This document shows positions 1 through 11,372 of a DNA stretch of 64,000 nt, piece by piece (the stretch's first letter is position 1; the number at the start of each line of letters is the position of its first letter). Below the pieces are notes generated by a model. That model was given only the letters and a program-made list of their open reading frames with translations, did no database searches and was not told the DNA's origin. The position numbers and the translations under genes are program-made. The DNA is from Paracoccus laeviglucosivorans (GTDB taxonomy: Bacteria > Pseudomonadota > Alphaproteobacteria > Rhodobacterales > Rhodobacteraceae): assembly GCF_900182695.1 (NCBI RefSeq), contig NZ_FXTK01000005.1, positions 124,001 to 188,000 on the forward strand. Direction: 5' to 3'.

Positions 1-156
1 GAAATGCCGGAACGGCGCACCGGCAGAGACGCCCGACCGCTTGGCCGCCTCGCGGATCGAGACATGCTCGACGCCTTTTTCCTCGATGATGGCGACGGTC
101 GCGGCCAGCAGGGTCTCGACCAGATTGCCGTGGTGATAGGGGCGGTCATCCGTCAT
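1..156 (-). CDS. TetR/AcrR-family transcriptional regulator (N-terminal part, runs off window)
   Basis: Only the first 52 codons are inside the window; the gene continues past base 1. The visible protein begins MTDDRPYHHGNLVETLL and then reads like a TetR helix-turn-helix: an amphipathic first helix, then IREAAKRSGVSAGAPFRHF as the recognition region. Members of this family are dimeric repressors whose C-terminal half binds a small ligand; that half is not visible, so the ligand is unknown. I chose the ATG at 156 rather than the one at 162 because the AAAGGA ribosome-binding site lies 6 nt before 156 and directly abuts 162. The gene diverges from an exported-protein gene, and two palindromic sites lie between them, which suggests autoregulation and control of the neighbour. 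Confidence 0.85.
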   Translation of the reverse strand, partial: MTDDRPYHHGNLVETLLAATVAIIEEKGVEHVSIREAAKRSGVSAGAPFRHF

Positions 157-168
157 CGGCATTCCTTT

Positions 169-183
169 GTAATCACCGTTTAC
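169..183. promoter_or_regulatory. Putative TetR operator, copy 1 (imperfect)
   Basis: GTAATC-ACC-GTTTAC: two 6-bp arms with 5 of 6 positions complementary around a 3-bp spacer. It is a degenerate copy of the perfect palindrome at 211-225, centred 42 bp away (about four helical turns), and it sits just upstream of the TetR-type start. This suggests an autoregulatory site; binding is inferred. Confidence 0.5.
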
Positions 184-210
184 TTAGCGCGAAACTGTGG
201 GCAAGGTAAA

Positions 211-225
211 GTAATCAGCGATTAC
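211..225. promoter_or_regulatory. Putative TetR operator, copy 2 (perfect palindrome)
   Basis: GTAATC-AGC-GATTAC is a perfect 6-bp inverted repeat with a 3-bp spacer, placed 16 bp before the start codon of the exported-protein gene. Palindromes of this size between a TetR gene and a divergent gene are the usual operator arrangement, so binding here would block transcription of the neighbour. Confidence 0.55.
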
Positions 226-241
226 ATGAATGGAATCAGCC

Positions 242-682
242 ATGCTGCGACTGTCCCTGACCCTGACCCTGCTTGTCCTGACCAACCCGGCGATTGCGCA
301 GGACGCGCCGCGCCTGTCGATCAAGTGGCCGCCTGCGGGTGCGACCGTGCCTTTGGGCGCTGATCCCGAACGTGCCGTCGGCATCGTCGTGGACACCAAT
401 ATTGCGCTGAAACCCGCCGGAACCTGTCAAGGCGATCCTGCCTGCGGCCACATCCACATGAAGATCGATCCCGATGGGGATAGCTGCAACATACCGGGCC
501 GCCCCTATAACAGCATGAACAGCGACACGGGCGGTGATCTGGTCAAGGCGCGTTTCGGCCATTGCCCGGCACCTGCGGGCCGGCATGTCATCGGGATCCT
601 GCTGGCCGACGACCATCATCGCCCGATCCTTGTAGATGGGAAACCCGTGACCGCGCTGGTCGAGGTCCAGACCACGGATTGA
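242..682 (+). CDS. Small exported protein of unknown function
   Basis: A 146-residue protein with a clear Sec signal peptide: MLRLS, a leucine-rich core, and a likely cut after AIA before QDAPRL. The mature part has four cysteines (in [17 protein letters not shown] and FGHCPAP) and a histidine-rich stretch near residue 120 (ADDHHRP), suggesting a disulfide-bonded or metal-contacting periplasmic domain. I do not recognise the family. The start at 242 is preferred to the ATG at 230 because it puts the charged signal-peptide start first and has GGAA 6 nt upstream. It diverges from a TetR-type regulator, with a perfect palindrome 16 bp before its start, so it is probably the regulator's target. 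No second gene follows in the same transcript before carB. Confidence 0.7.
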   Translation: MLRLSLTLTLLVLTNPAIAQDAPRLSIKWPPAGATVPLGADPERAVGIVVDTNIALKPAGTCQGDPACGHIHMKIDPDGDSCNIPGRPYNSMNSDTGGDLVKARFGHCPAPAGRHVIGILLADDHHRPILVDGKPVTALVEVQTTD

Positions 683-692
683 CGCAAGGGCA

Positions 693-719
693 GGGGCGGC
701 GCATCTTTTCCGCCGCCCC
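693..719 (+). terminator. GC-rich hairpin after the exported-protein gene
   Basis: Nine-base arms (GGGGCGGCG and CGCCGCCCC) flank a 9-nt loop, 10 bp after the stop codon. There is no T-run after the stem, so as an intrinsic terminator it is only moderate. Confidence 0.4.
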
Positions 720-733
720 CGTGCCGCACACCC

Positions 734-761
734 TTGCGCCGCTGCCTGCCATGGCTATAAC
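734..761 (+). promoter_or_regulatory. Putative sigma-70-type promoter for carB
   Basis: TTGCGC at 734-739 and TATAAC at 756-761 are 16 bp apart, giving a transcript start near 768, about 33 nt before the carB start codon. Good fit at both boxes; not tested. Confidence 0.5.
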
Positions 762-800
762 CCCGGTCGATTTACCTGCCGCCAGCCCGAGGATGCCGCC

Positions 801-4133
<3,333 letters not shown>

Positions 4134-4157
4134 TCGCTGCCTTGGCAAACTGAACGA

Positions 4158-4185
4158 AAAAGGCCTCTCATCCGAGAGGCCTTTT
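4158..4185. terminator. Bidirectional intrinsic terminator between carB and the APC permease
   Basis: A 12-bp perfect stem (AAAAGGCCTCTC / GAGAGGCCTTTT) with a 4-nt ATCC loop, and T-rich sequence on the 3' side of both strands. It sits between two convergent genes and would stop both transcripts. Confidence 0.9.
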
Positions 4186-4202
4186 GCTTTTGCGGATGCC
4201 CG

Positions 4203-5663
4203 TCAGTTCCGGGGCGAGTCGCCGTGATGCGATGACATGTCGTCGATATGGCTCATGTCGCCGGGACGGTGCGTGCTGCGGTTCCAGATATAGGTGGCGA
4301 TCCACAGGATGATGCCGATGCCCAGAAGCCATGCGGCGACGCGATACTGGCCCATCTGCGCCTCGCTTCGGGCCCAGGGGCCGACAAGGAATGCGCAGGT
4401 GATCGCGCCGATCCAGGGCAGGAAGGCTGGCGTGCGGAAATGTTCATGCTCGACCGGATGCTTGCGCAGCACCAAAAGCGAGATGTTCACGATGGTGAAC
4501 ACAGCCAGCAGCAACAACGATGTCGTGCCGCCCAGCAGGCTGACCGCAGGCGTGGCGGAACGGGTGACGACGAAATAGATCAGCCCGAATGCCAACAGGG
4601 TGGTGAAGATGATCGCCACCCATGGCGTGCGGCGTTCGTGATGCACCAGCCCCAGCGCGTGGGGCAGAACCCGCTGACGGGCAAGACCGTAAAGCAGGCG
4701 GCTGGCCATCAGCATATTGATCAGCGCCGAGTTCGCGACAGCAAACATGCCGATGAACGGGAAGATTTTGTCAAAGGGCAGTCCGGGCGCGCCCGCGCGC
4801 ACGACCTGCGTCAGGGCTGAGCCGTTATCGGGGTTGGAAAGCTGACCGACCGGCACCAACGCCACCGCGCAGATCGCGACCAGCACATAGATGACGCCGG
4901 TGATCGCAAGGCCCGTCAGCATGATCCGCGGAAAGATGCGAACCGGGTCTTTGACCTCTTCGGCCATGTTGACCGAATCCTCGAATCCCACCATCGCGAA
5001 AAAGGCCAACGCGGTCGCCGCCGTCAACGCCATGAATGCGCCCTTTTCGTCGGCAGAGCGGAAGATCATCACCTCGGTAAAGTCGGCGCGACCCTGGGAC
5101 ATGGCGTAAAAGCCGATGAAGATGACCATCAGCAGGCCCGACAATTCCACCAGCGTCAGAACGACGTTGGCTTTTACGCTTTCGCCGACACCGCGAAAGT
5201 TGATCAGCGCGACCAGTGCCATGAAGCCAAGCGCAAGTATCAGGATGCCGCTGCCATCCTTGGCAAAGCCAAGGCCGAAGCCGTCATTCAGAAAGCCCGC
5301 AAAGGCGTTCGACGCGGTCGAGGCCGAGGTGATCCCGGAACACATCACCGTAAATGCGACTAGGAATGTCAGGAAGTGGATGCCAAAGGCGCGGTGGGTG
5401 TATAGCGCTGCACCGGCAGCCTGCGGATAGCGCGTCACCAGCTCAAGATACGACATGGCGGTGATCGTCGCGACAAGGAATGCTACAAGGAAGGGTGCCC
5501 ATGCCGCACCACCAACCTCACCCGCGACGGTGCCGGTCAGGGCATAGACGCCCGTGCCCAGAATGTCGCCGACGATGAATAGCAGCAGCAGCTTTGGTCC
5601 CATCACGCGCTTCAGCTCGGGCTGATGCGGCGTGCCCGGTTCGGTTTGGGTCTTGGCCGTCAT
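4203..5663 (-). CDS. APC-family amino acid permease
   Basis: A 486-residue inner-membrane protein with about twelve hydrophobic segments. It begins with a polar N-terminus and the APC signature in TM1 (LLLLFIVGDILGTGVYALTG), followed by the conserved SYLELVTRYPQAAGAA stretch of TM2-TM3. The GFEDSVNMAEEVKDP motif in the middle is the loop typical of cationic/neutral amino acid transporters. It probably imports an amino acid or polyamine with protons; the substrate cannot be read from sequence. The C-terminal tail is histidine-rich (HIDDMSSHHGD). It starts at ATG 5663 with AGGGGGA upstream. It is transcribed alone, convergent with carB, and shares a terminator with it. Confidence 0.9.
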   Translation of the reverse strand: MTAKTQTEPGTPHQPELKRVMGPKLLLLFIVGDILGTGVYALTGTVAGEVGGAAWAPFLVAFLVATITAMSYLELVTRYPQAAGAALYTHRAFGIHFLTFLVAFTVMCSGITSASTASNAFAGFLNDGFGLGFAKDGSGILILALGFMALVALINFRGVGESVKANVVLTLVELSGLLMVIFIGFYAMSQGRADFTEVMIFRSADEKGAFMALTAATALAFFAMVGFEDSVNMAEEVKDPVRIFPRIMLTGLAITGVIYVLVAICAVALVPVGQLSNPDNGSALTQVVRAGAPGLPFDKIFPFIGMFAVANSALINMLMASRLLYGLARQRVLPHALGLVHHERRTPWVAIIFTTLLAFGLIYFVVTRSATPAVSLLGGTTSLLLLAVFTIVNISLLVLRKHPVEHEHFRTPAFLPWIGAITCAFLVGPWARSEAQMGQYRVAAWLLGIGIILWIATYIWNRSTHRPGDMSHIDDMSSHHGDSPRN

Positions 5664-6458
5664 GATGTCCCCCTGTTGGACCTAACAGGGGTTATACGTC
5701 CGGCGCGTTGAAATCGTTCCCTGAGCGGGAACTTTCATCCGCCGATGCTGTTGCCAAAGCCGCGCGCGAAATAGGGAAAGGGCGCGGGTGTCTCCGGCCC
5801 GCGCCCTCCCGAGTTGCTTTGCCCGCACCCCACCACAAGCACGGAAAAGCAACTGTTCCGATGCGATCGTTACGATCCGGTCATGCCCGTCAACCCGCAA
5901 TTGGTCGAACCGAGTGCTGCAACCCCGAAAGTCGGTCGCGCGTGTCGGTAGCACTGGGCAACAGGAACGTCTGAACGCCGCCCGAAATATTTACCACGGA
6001 CCACTACTAGTGGTTGAGTAGAAAAAAGGAAATGCATGATTCCTATGACTCTCGCTTTGGTATCCAACCACTTGCGGCTGGTCGACATCCAGTTCGCGCA
6101 TCCGGGCCTTTGCTGGCCTTTCCCTCTACAGCTACCAACGTGCGCCGCCAAGGGCCGGTTCGCAAGCTTCCCGACCAAATTGTAGAAATTCTGGAACCTG
6201 CTGTTGCGAAATCCGCCGACAGGTCCGTTTTTTTGCGCCTTGGTTTGAAAGGACAATACAAACATTCCGCTTAGGGCATTTGACCGTTTTGTCACTATCC
6301 CGCCATACCGTGAATAGCCCGTGAATCGCGCTAGCAATTTGATCATGTGGTAAAATATTGCCGCGATCGATTCGCGCGTGCGATTCGCCGCCTGAATATG
6401 CATTTTCCGTTGCCTGACCACCTATGTCCGGCTATCGCAGGCAAAAAGGGCAGGAAAG
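5664..6458. other. Gene-poor, compositionally odd 795-bp intergenic region
   Basis: No convincing gene found. Two overlapping frames (plus strand from 6014; minus strand ending near 5870) are open, but their third-position GC is far below that of the neighbours, and neither has a well-spaced ribosome-binding site (AAAGGA directly abuts the ATG at 6032). The stretch about 5860-6360 is visibly AT-richer than its flanks. It contains a 10-bp GC hairpin (5779-5807), a CCACTA-C-TAGTGG palindrome (6001-6013) and an unmatched T-run near 6228-6235. It may be decayed acquired DNA, an unannotated small RNA region, or long regulatory DNA ahead of aroC. Confidence 0.6.
5779..5807 (-). terminator. GC-rich hairpin, possible minus-strand terminator or small-RNA 3' end
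   Basis: A 10-bp stem (AGGGCGCGGG / CCCGCGCCCT) with a 9-nt loop. Read on the minus strand it is followed by a loose T-rich tail; on the plus strand there is none. No gene lies directly upstream on the minus strand, so if it terminates anything it would be an unrecognised short transcript. Confidence 0.35.
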
Positions 6459-7559
6459 ATGAGCTTCAACACCTTCGGTCGGGTCTTCACGTTCACCACA
6501 TGGGGCGAAAGCCACGGTCCTGCGCTGGGGGCGACGGTCGATGGTTGCCCGCCGGGTGTCGCGCTGGACGAAGCCTTTATCCAGCAATTTCTGGATCGTC
6601 GCCGTCCGGGCACGTCGAAGTTCACCACGCAGCGTCAGGAACCTGATCAGGTGCGCATTCTGTCGGGCGTGTTCGAAGGCAAAACCACAGGCACGCCGAT
6701 CCAGCTGATGATCGAAAATACCGATCAGCGCAGCAAGGATTACGGCGACATCGCGCAGGCGTTCCGGCCCGGTCACGCCGACATCACCTATCACATGAAA
6801 TACGGCCTGCGTGACTATCGCGGGGGCGGGCGCTCCAGCGCGCGGGAAACGGCGGCGCGGGTCGCTGCGGGTGGCATCGCACATGCGGTCCTGCGCGATC
6901 TTGCGCCCCAGCTGACGATCACGGGCTACATGGTGCAGATGGGGACGCTGCATCTGGACCGCGCGAATTTCGATGCCGAGGAGATCGGCAACAATCCGTT
7001 TTTCCTGCCCGACGCCTCGGCGGTGCCCGCGTGGGAGGACTATCTGAACGGCATCCGCAAGGATCAGAACAGCGTCGGCGCGGCGTTGGAAGTGTTGATC
7101 CGGGGATGCCCCGCGGGTCTTGGCGCGCCGATCTATGCCAAGCTCGACACCGATCTGGCGGCAGCGATGATGTCGATCAACGCGGTCAAAGGCGTCGAGA
7201 TCGGCGAGGGTATGGCTTCGGCCGCGCTGACCGGCACCGATAACGCCGATGAGATCCGCATGGGCAATGACGGCCCGCGTTATCTGTCGAACCACGCAGG
7301 CGGCATTCTGGGCGGGATTTCCACGGGGCAGGACATCGTGGTGCGCTTCGCGGTCAAGCCGACCAGTTCGATCCTGACCCCGCGCCGCACCATCAATCAG
7401 CGCGGCGAGGAAATCGAGCTGATCACCAAGGGTCGTCACGACCCCTGCGTCGGCATCCGCGCAGTGCCCATCGCCGAGGCAATGGCGGCCTGCGTGATTC
7501 TGGACCACCTGCTTTTGGACCGCGCTCAAACGGGCGGGACACGCGGCCGAATCGGTTGA
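6459..7559 (+). CDS. aroC: Chorismate synthase
   Basis: Converts 5-enolpyruvylshikimate-3-phosphate to chorismate using reduced FMN, the last common step to aromatic amino acids, folate and quinones. The 366-residue protein has the family signatures: WGESHG at residues 15-20, RPGHAD near 105, [13 protein letters not shown] near 120, and the C-terminal [17 protein letters not shown] block that helps bind FMN. Length is normal. The start at 6459 has AGGAAAG 1-7 nt upstream. It is preceded by nearly 800 bp of gene-free DNA and followed by the phosphate regulon, and no other aro gene is nearby. It appears to be a single-gene transcript. Confidence 0.97.
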   Translation: MSFNTFGRVFTFTTWGESHGPALGATVDGCPPGVALDEAFIQQFLDRRRPGTSKFTTQRQEPDQVRILSGVFEGKTTGTPIQLMIENTDQRSKDYGDIAQAFRPGHADITYHMKYGLRDYRGGGRSSARETAARVAAGGIAHAVLRDLAPQLTITGYMVQMGTLHLDRANFDAEEIGNNPFFLPDASAVPAWEDYLNGIRKDQNSVGAALEVLIRGCPAGLGAPIYAKLDTDLAAAMMSINAVKGVEIGEGMASAALTGTDNADEIRMGNDGPRYLSNHAGGILGGISTGQDIVVRFAVKPTSSILTPRRTINQRGEEIELITKGRHDPCVGIRAVPIAEAMAACVILDHLLLDRAQTGGTRGRIG

Positions 7560-7609
7560 CATCCAGGCCGCGGCGCCTGTTTCCACAGACAATTTTTGCG
7601 AATTCGGCA

Positions 7610-7638
7610 TTGTCGCAACCTTGTTACATTCCTGACGC
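7610..7638 (+). promoter_or_regulatory. Pho box (three 7-bp half-sites in 11-bp register) upstream of pstS
   Basis: TTGTCGC (7610), TTGTTAC (7621) and CTGACGC (7632) repeat every 11 bp with 4-bp spacers, the layout of PhoB-binding direct repeats (CTGTCAT-like). The site lies about 75 bp before the pstS start and in front of an operon that itself encodes PhoB, so phosphate-starvation activation is very likely. Confidence 0.75.
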
Positions 7639-7712
7639 ATAAGCGTCGCATCCGGCCTCTAAGGGGTCGGGCAGGCCGCTACCGGCCCCATGGAAATGTC
7701 AGGAGTGATCCT

Positions 7713-8744
7713 ATGAAATCCGCGAAACTCGCCGTATCGGCCCTCGCAATCATCGCCGCTTCGGCGACCGTCGCCGCTGCCCGTGACCAGGTCCAGGTCT
7801 CGGGTTCTTCGACCGTTCTGCCCTATTCGACCATCGTCGCCGAAGCTTTCGGCGAAAACTCGGACTTCCCGACCCCCGTCGTGGAATCGGGCGGTTCTTC
7901 GGCTGGTCTGAAGAAATTCTGCGAAGGCGTTGGTGAAAACACCATCGACATCGCCAACTCGTCGCGTCCGATCAAATCGTCGGAGGTCGAAGCCTGTAAG
8001 GCCAACGGCGTTGCCGACATCATGGAAGTTCGCATCGGCTACGATGGCATCGTGTTCGCCAACGACATCGCTGGCGCCGATTTCCAATACACCGCTTCGG
8101 ACTGGTTCAACGCTCTGGCCGCTCAGGTCGTCGTTGACGGCAAAGTCGTCGCGAACCCCTATACCAAATGGAACGAAATCCGCGCCGAGCTGCCGGACCA
8201 GGAAATCCTGGCTTTCGTTCCGGGCACCAAGCACGGCACCCGTGAAGTGTTCGAAGAAAAAGTGATCCACGCTGGTTGTGAAGAGTCGGGCGCTGCCGAA
8301 ATCTTCAACAAAGAGCTGGGCGAAGAAAAAGGCGGCGAAGCCTGTGGCGCGCTGCGCACCGATGGCAAGTCGGTCGACATCGACGGTGACTACACCGAGA
8401 CTCTGGCCCGCATCCAGTCGGCCAAGAACGGTATCGGCGTGTTCGGTCTGTCGTTCTACGAAAACAACACCGACAAGCTGAAAGTCGGCACCTTTGCTGG
8501 CGTCGCACCGTCGACCGAAACCATCGCGAAAGGCGAATACGCCGTTTCGCGTCCGCTGTTCTTCTACGTGAAGAAAGCGCATATCGGTGAAATCGCCGGC
8601 CTGAAAGAGTTCGTCGAATTCTTCGTGTCGGACGAAATGGCTGGCCCGGAAGGCCCGCTGGCCGCTTACGGTCTGGTTTCGGACCCGGCGCTGGCTGACG
8701 TGCAAAAAGCCGTTGCCGACGAAACCGTCATGGCTGCGAACTAA
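7713..8744 (+). CDS. pstS: Phosphate ABC transporter substrate-binding protein
   Basis: Periplasmic phosphate-binding protein that delivers phosphate to PstCA. The protein is 343 residues: a signal peptide of about 23 residues (cut near AAA/RDQ), then SGSSTVLPYS, whose Ser/Thr residues ligate phosphate, and DIANSSRPIKSSE later in the same lobe. The mature protein is acidic. The reading frame stays open upstream, but the ATG at 7713 has AGGAG 7 nt before it and starts the signal peptide. It is first in pstSCAB-phoU-phoB, and a Pho box lies about 75 bp upstream. A strong hairpin separates it from pstC, a common way to keep the binding protein in excess over the permease. Confidence 0.97.
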   Translation: MKSAKLAVSALAIIAASATVAAARDQVQVSGSSTVLPYSTIVAEAFGENSDFPTPVVESGGSSAGLKKFCEGVGENTIDIANSSRPIKSSEVEACKANGVADIMEVRIGYDGIVFANDIAGADFQYTASDWFNALAAQVVVDGKVVANPYTKWNEIRAELPDQEILAFVPGTKHGTREVFEEKVIHAGCEESGAAEIFNKELGEEKGGEACGALRTDGKSVDIDGDYTETLARIQSAKNGIGVFGLSFYENNTDKLKVGTFAGVAPSTETIAKGEYAVSRPLFFYVKKAHIGEIAGLKEFVEFFVSDEMAGPEGPLAAYGLVSDPALADVQKAVADETVMAAN

Positions 8745-8757
8745 TTCGCTGCCGGCT

Positions 8758-8784
8758 GGCGCGGGGCCATGACGGTCCCGCGCC
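8758..8784 (+). terminator. Intercistronic hairpin between pstS and pstC
   Basis: An 11-bp stem with one G-T pair (arms GGCGCGGGGCC and GGTCCCGCGCC) and a 5-nt ATGAC loop, followed by a pyrimidine stretch rather than a clean T-run. It probably acts as a partial terminator or a 3'-end stabiliser for pstS mRNA. Confidence 0.6.
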
Positions 8785-8814
8785 TCTTCTCCCCTCCCAT
8801 TCCCCGAGGCTCAC

Positions 8815-10002
8815 ATGCCTGTCACCTGGACCCTGCTGCTTGTCCTGGCTTTGGCAGTTGCCGGTTATTTCATCGGTCGCTCCCGTGTTCTTTCCGCAGC
8901 TGGTGGCGATAGCCGCCGTCTGCATTCGCGCACCAGCTACTATGGCTGGAACGTCGCGCTGTTTACCGCCGTGCCGGCGCTGTTTCTGATTGGAATCTGG
9001 AGCATCGCCAAACCTGCCAGCGGCACCGTCCTTGCTGTCGTTGCGCTGATCATGGCTGCCGTGGGTATGGGCTTCAACCTGATGCGGACGACGCCGGATT
9101 TCCGCGCGCGCAACGCCGTTGAAACCTTCGTGCGCTATTTGCTGATCCTGTGCTCGATGATCGCCATCGCGACCACCGCCGGGATCGTGTTCTCGATGGT
9201 GTTCGAGACGAGCAACTTCTTCAAACAATACTCGTGGACCGAGTTCTTCTTTGGCAGCACCTGGTCGCCCCGCTTTGGTGGTGGTTCGCAGCTGGGCATC
9301 CTGCCGCTGGTCTGGGGCACGCTGTATATCTCGTTCATCGCGCTTGCCGTTTCGATCCCGATCGGCCTGTTCGCCGCGATCTACATGTCCGAATACGCCT
9401 CGCCCCGTCTGCGCAGCTTCGCGAAACCCGCGATCGAGGTGCTGGCCGGTATCCCGACCATCGTCTATGGTCTGTTCGCGCTGGTGACCGTCGGTCCGAT
9501 GCTGCGCGACTATTTCGCGCAACCGCTGGGGCTGGGCAGCTCGGGGTCGTCCGTGATGACCGCCGGTCTGGTCATGGGCATCATGCTGATCCCGTTCGTC
9601 AGCTCGCTGTCCGATGACATCATCAACGCCGTGCCGCAATCCATGCGCGACGGTGCCTTGGGTCTGGGCTCGACGCCTTCGGAAACCGTGCGCAAGGTGG
9701 TTCTGCCCGCCGCGCTTCCGGGCATCGTCGGTGCGATCCTGCTGGCCGCATCGCGCGCCATCGGTGAAACCATGATCGTGGTGCTGGGGGCAGGGGCCGC
9801 CGCACAAATGAGCATGAACCCATTCGAGGCGATGACGACGATCACCGTCAAGATCGTCAGCCAGCTGACCGGCGATACCGATTTCGCCGCGCCTGAAACG
9901 CTGGTCGCATTCGCCCTGGGCATCACCCTTTTCGTCGTCACGCTGGGCCTGAACATCGTCGCCCTTTACGTCGTGCGTAAATACCGGGAGCAGTACGAAT
10001 GA
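8815..10002 (+). CDS. pstC: Phosphate ABC transporter permease PstC
   Basis: One of the two membrane channels of the high-affinity phosphate importer. At 395 residues it is longer than E. coli PstC (319) because of an extra N-terminal membrane region (residues about 1-110), typical of the alphaproteobacterial form. The transport domain has the EAA-type cytoplasmic loop (MRDGALGLGSTPSETVRKVVLP), which contacts the PstB ATPase, and around six membrane helices. It starts at ATG with GAGG 6 nt upstream. Its last codons overlap the pstA start (ATGA), so the two permeases are translationally coupled. It is expressed from the pstS promoter, behind the intercistronic hairpin. Confidence 0.95.
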   Translation: MPVTWTLLLVLALAVAGYFIGRSRVLSAAGGDSRRLHSRTSYYGWNVALFTAVPALFLIGIWSIAKPASGTVLAVVALIMAAVGMGFNLMRTTPDFRARNAVETFVRYLLILCSMIAIATTAGIVFSMVFETSNFFKQYSWTEFFFGSTWSPRFGGGSQLGILPLVWGTLYISFIALAVSIPIGLFAAIYMSEYASPRLRSFAKPAIEVLAGIPTIVYGLFALVTVGPMLRDYFAQPLGLGSSGSSVMTAGLVMGIMLIPFVSSLSDDIINAVPQSMRDGALGLGSTPSETVRKVVLPAALPGIVGAILLAASRAIGETMIVVLGAGAAAQMSMNPFEAMTTITVKIVSQLTGDTDFAAPETLVAFALGITLFVVTLGLNIVALYVVRKYREQYE

Positions 10003-11351
10003 CAGACGCAACCTTTCCCGTGTCCAGCGCGCCTGCCGCAAAAAGCTCGCTTCTGGTCGTCGATGCCCGCACCCGCAAGCGCAATGCCGCAGAAGCCCGT
10101 TTTCGTGCCTATGGTCTTGGCGCGATCCTGATCTCGGTGGCGCTGCTGGTCATCCTGATGTTCACGATCTTTCGTGACGGGACCGGCGCATTCCGCCAGA
10201 CCTATTTGGAGATCCCGGTTACGTTGGACGCCGCCCAGCTGGACAAGGTCGGCAACCGCGACCCCGAGGATCTGAAGAAAGTCCTGACCACCAGCTATGG
10301 CAAGATCCTTGAGAACTCGCTGCAACAGGCGATTACCTCGAACGGGATCAACGTCGAAGGTCTGTCCGGCCCTGACGTGGCCAACCTGATCTCGAAAGAG
10401 GCGTCGGCCCAGCTGCGCAACCGCGTGTTGGCCAATCCCGATCTGGTGGGTCAGACTGTTGACGCCCGCGTGCTGACCAACGGTCGCGTGGACGGCTATT
10501 ACAAAGGCCGCGTCACCATGGAAACGGCGGCGCGTGACAGCAATACCTCTCCGGCGCAGCTGCAACTTGCGGACGCGCTGAAGGAAAAAGGGCTGATCGC
10601 CACCGAATGGAACTGGTCGTTCCTGACCATGCCCGACGCCTCGGATCAACGTCCCGAAGCGGCCGGTGTCGGCATCGCCATCCTCGGTTCGCTTTACATG
10701 ATGCTGGTCGTGCTGGTTCTGGCCGTGCCGATCGGTGTCGCAGCCTCGATCTATCTTGAGGAATTCGCGCCCAAGAACCGCCTGACCGACATCATCGAGG
10801 TGAACATCTCGAACCTGGCCGCCGTGCCGTCGATCGTGTTCGGTATCCTTGGTCTGGCCGCTTTCATCAACGTCGCAGGCCTGCCGCAATCGGCGCCCAT
10901 CGTCGGCGGTCTGGTTCTGACGCTGATGACGCTGCCGACCATCATCATCGCCACCCGCGCGGCGCTGAAGGCGGTCCCGCCGTCGATCCGCGATGCGGCA
11001 CTGGGTGTTGGCGCGTCCAAGATGCAGTCGGTGTTCCACCACGTCCTGCCGCTGGCCATGCCGGGCATCCTGACCGGCACCATCATCGGTCTGGCACAGG
11101 CGCTGGGTGAAACCGCCCCGCTGCTGCTGATCGGTATGGTGGCCTTTGTCCGCAACTTCCCCGGCGCTCCGCCGGAAGGTCTGATGGACCCCGCCTCGGC
11201 TCTGCCGGTTCAGGTCTATAACTGGACCCAGCGCGCCGACCCCGCATTCTTCGAACGTGCCTCGGGAGCGATCATCGTCTTGCTGGTCTTCCTGCTGTGT
11301 ATGAACCTTTTCGCCATCTTCCTGCGCCGCAAGTTCGAGCGCCGCTGGTAA
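9999..11351 (+). CDS. pstA: Phosphate ABC transporter permease PstA
   Basis: Second membrane subunit of the phosphate importer. It is 450 residues, about 150 longer than E. coli PstA: after the first membrane helix (residues about 40-60) there is a large soluble insertion to about residue 225, matching the DUF3333-type N-terminal domain of alphaproteobacterial PstA. The C-terminal half carries the permease helices and the EAA loop (IRDAALGVGASKMQSVFHHVLP). The start overlaps the pstC stop by 4 nt. The periplasmic insertion has no known catalytic residues; its role (perhaps docking PstS) is unproven. Confidence 0.95.
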   Translation: MTDATFPVSSAPAAKSSLLVVDARTRKRNAAEARFRAYGLGAILISVALLVILMFTIFRDGTGAFRQTYLEIPVTLDAAQLDKVGNRDPEDLKKVLTTSYGKILENSLQQAITSNGINVEGLSGPDVANLISKEASAQLRNRVLANPDLVGQTVDARVLTNGRVDGYYKGRVTMETAARDSNTSPAQLQLADALKEKGLIATEWNWSFLTMPDASDQRPEAAGVGIAILGSLYMMLVVLVLAVPIGVAASIYLEEFAPKNRLTDIIEVNISNLAAVPSIVFGILGLAAFINVAGLPQSAPIVGGLVLTLMTLPTIIIATRAALKAVPPSIRDAALGVGASKMQSVFHHVLPLAMPGILTGTIIGLAQALGETAPLLLIGMVAFVRNFPGAPPEGLMDPASALPVQVYNWTQRADPAFFERASGAIIVLLVFLLCMNLFAIFLRRKFERRW

Positions 11352-11372
11352 AGCCAGGAAGGAGTTACCATT

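Noticed and set aside
6014-6274. A possible 86-codon gene in the aroC upstream region
   Set aside because: Codon usage is unlike the neighbours, the ribosome-binding site abuts the ATG at 6032, and no family is recognised. Kept only as part of the odd intergenic block.
5870-6421. A possible 183-codon minus-strand gene in the same block
   Set aside because: No ribosome-binding site, atypical codon use, and it overlaps the equally doubtful plus-strand frame.
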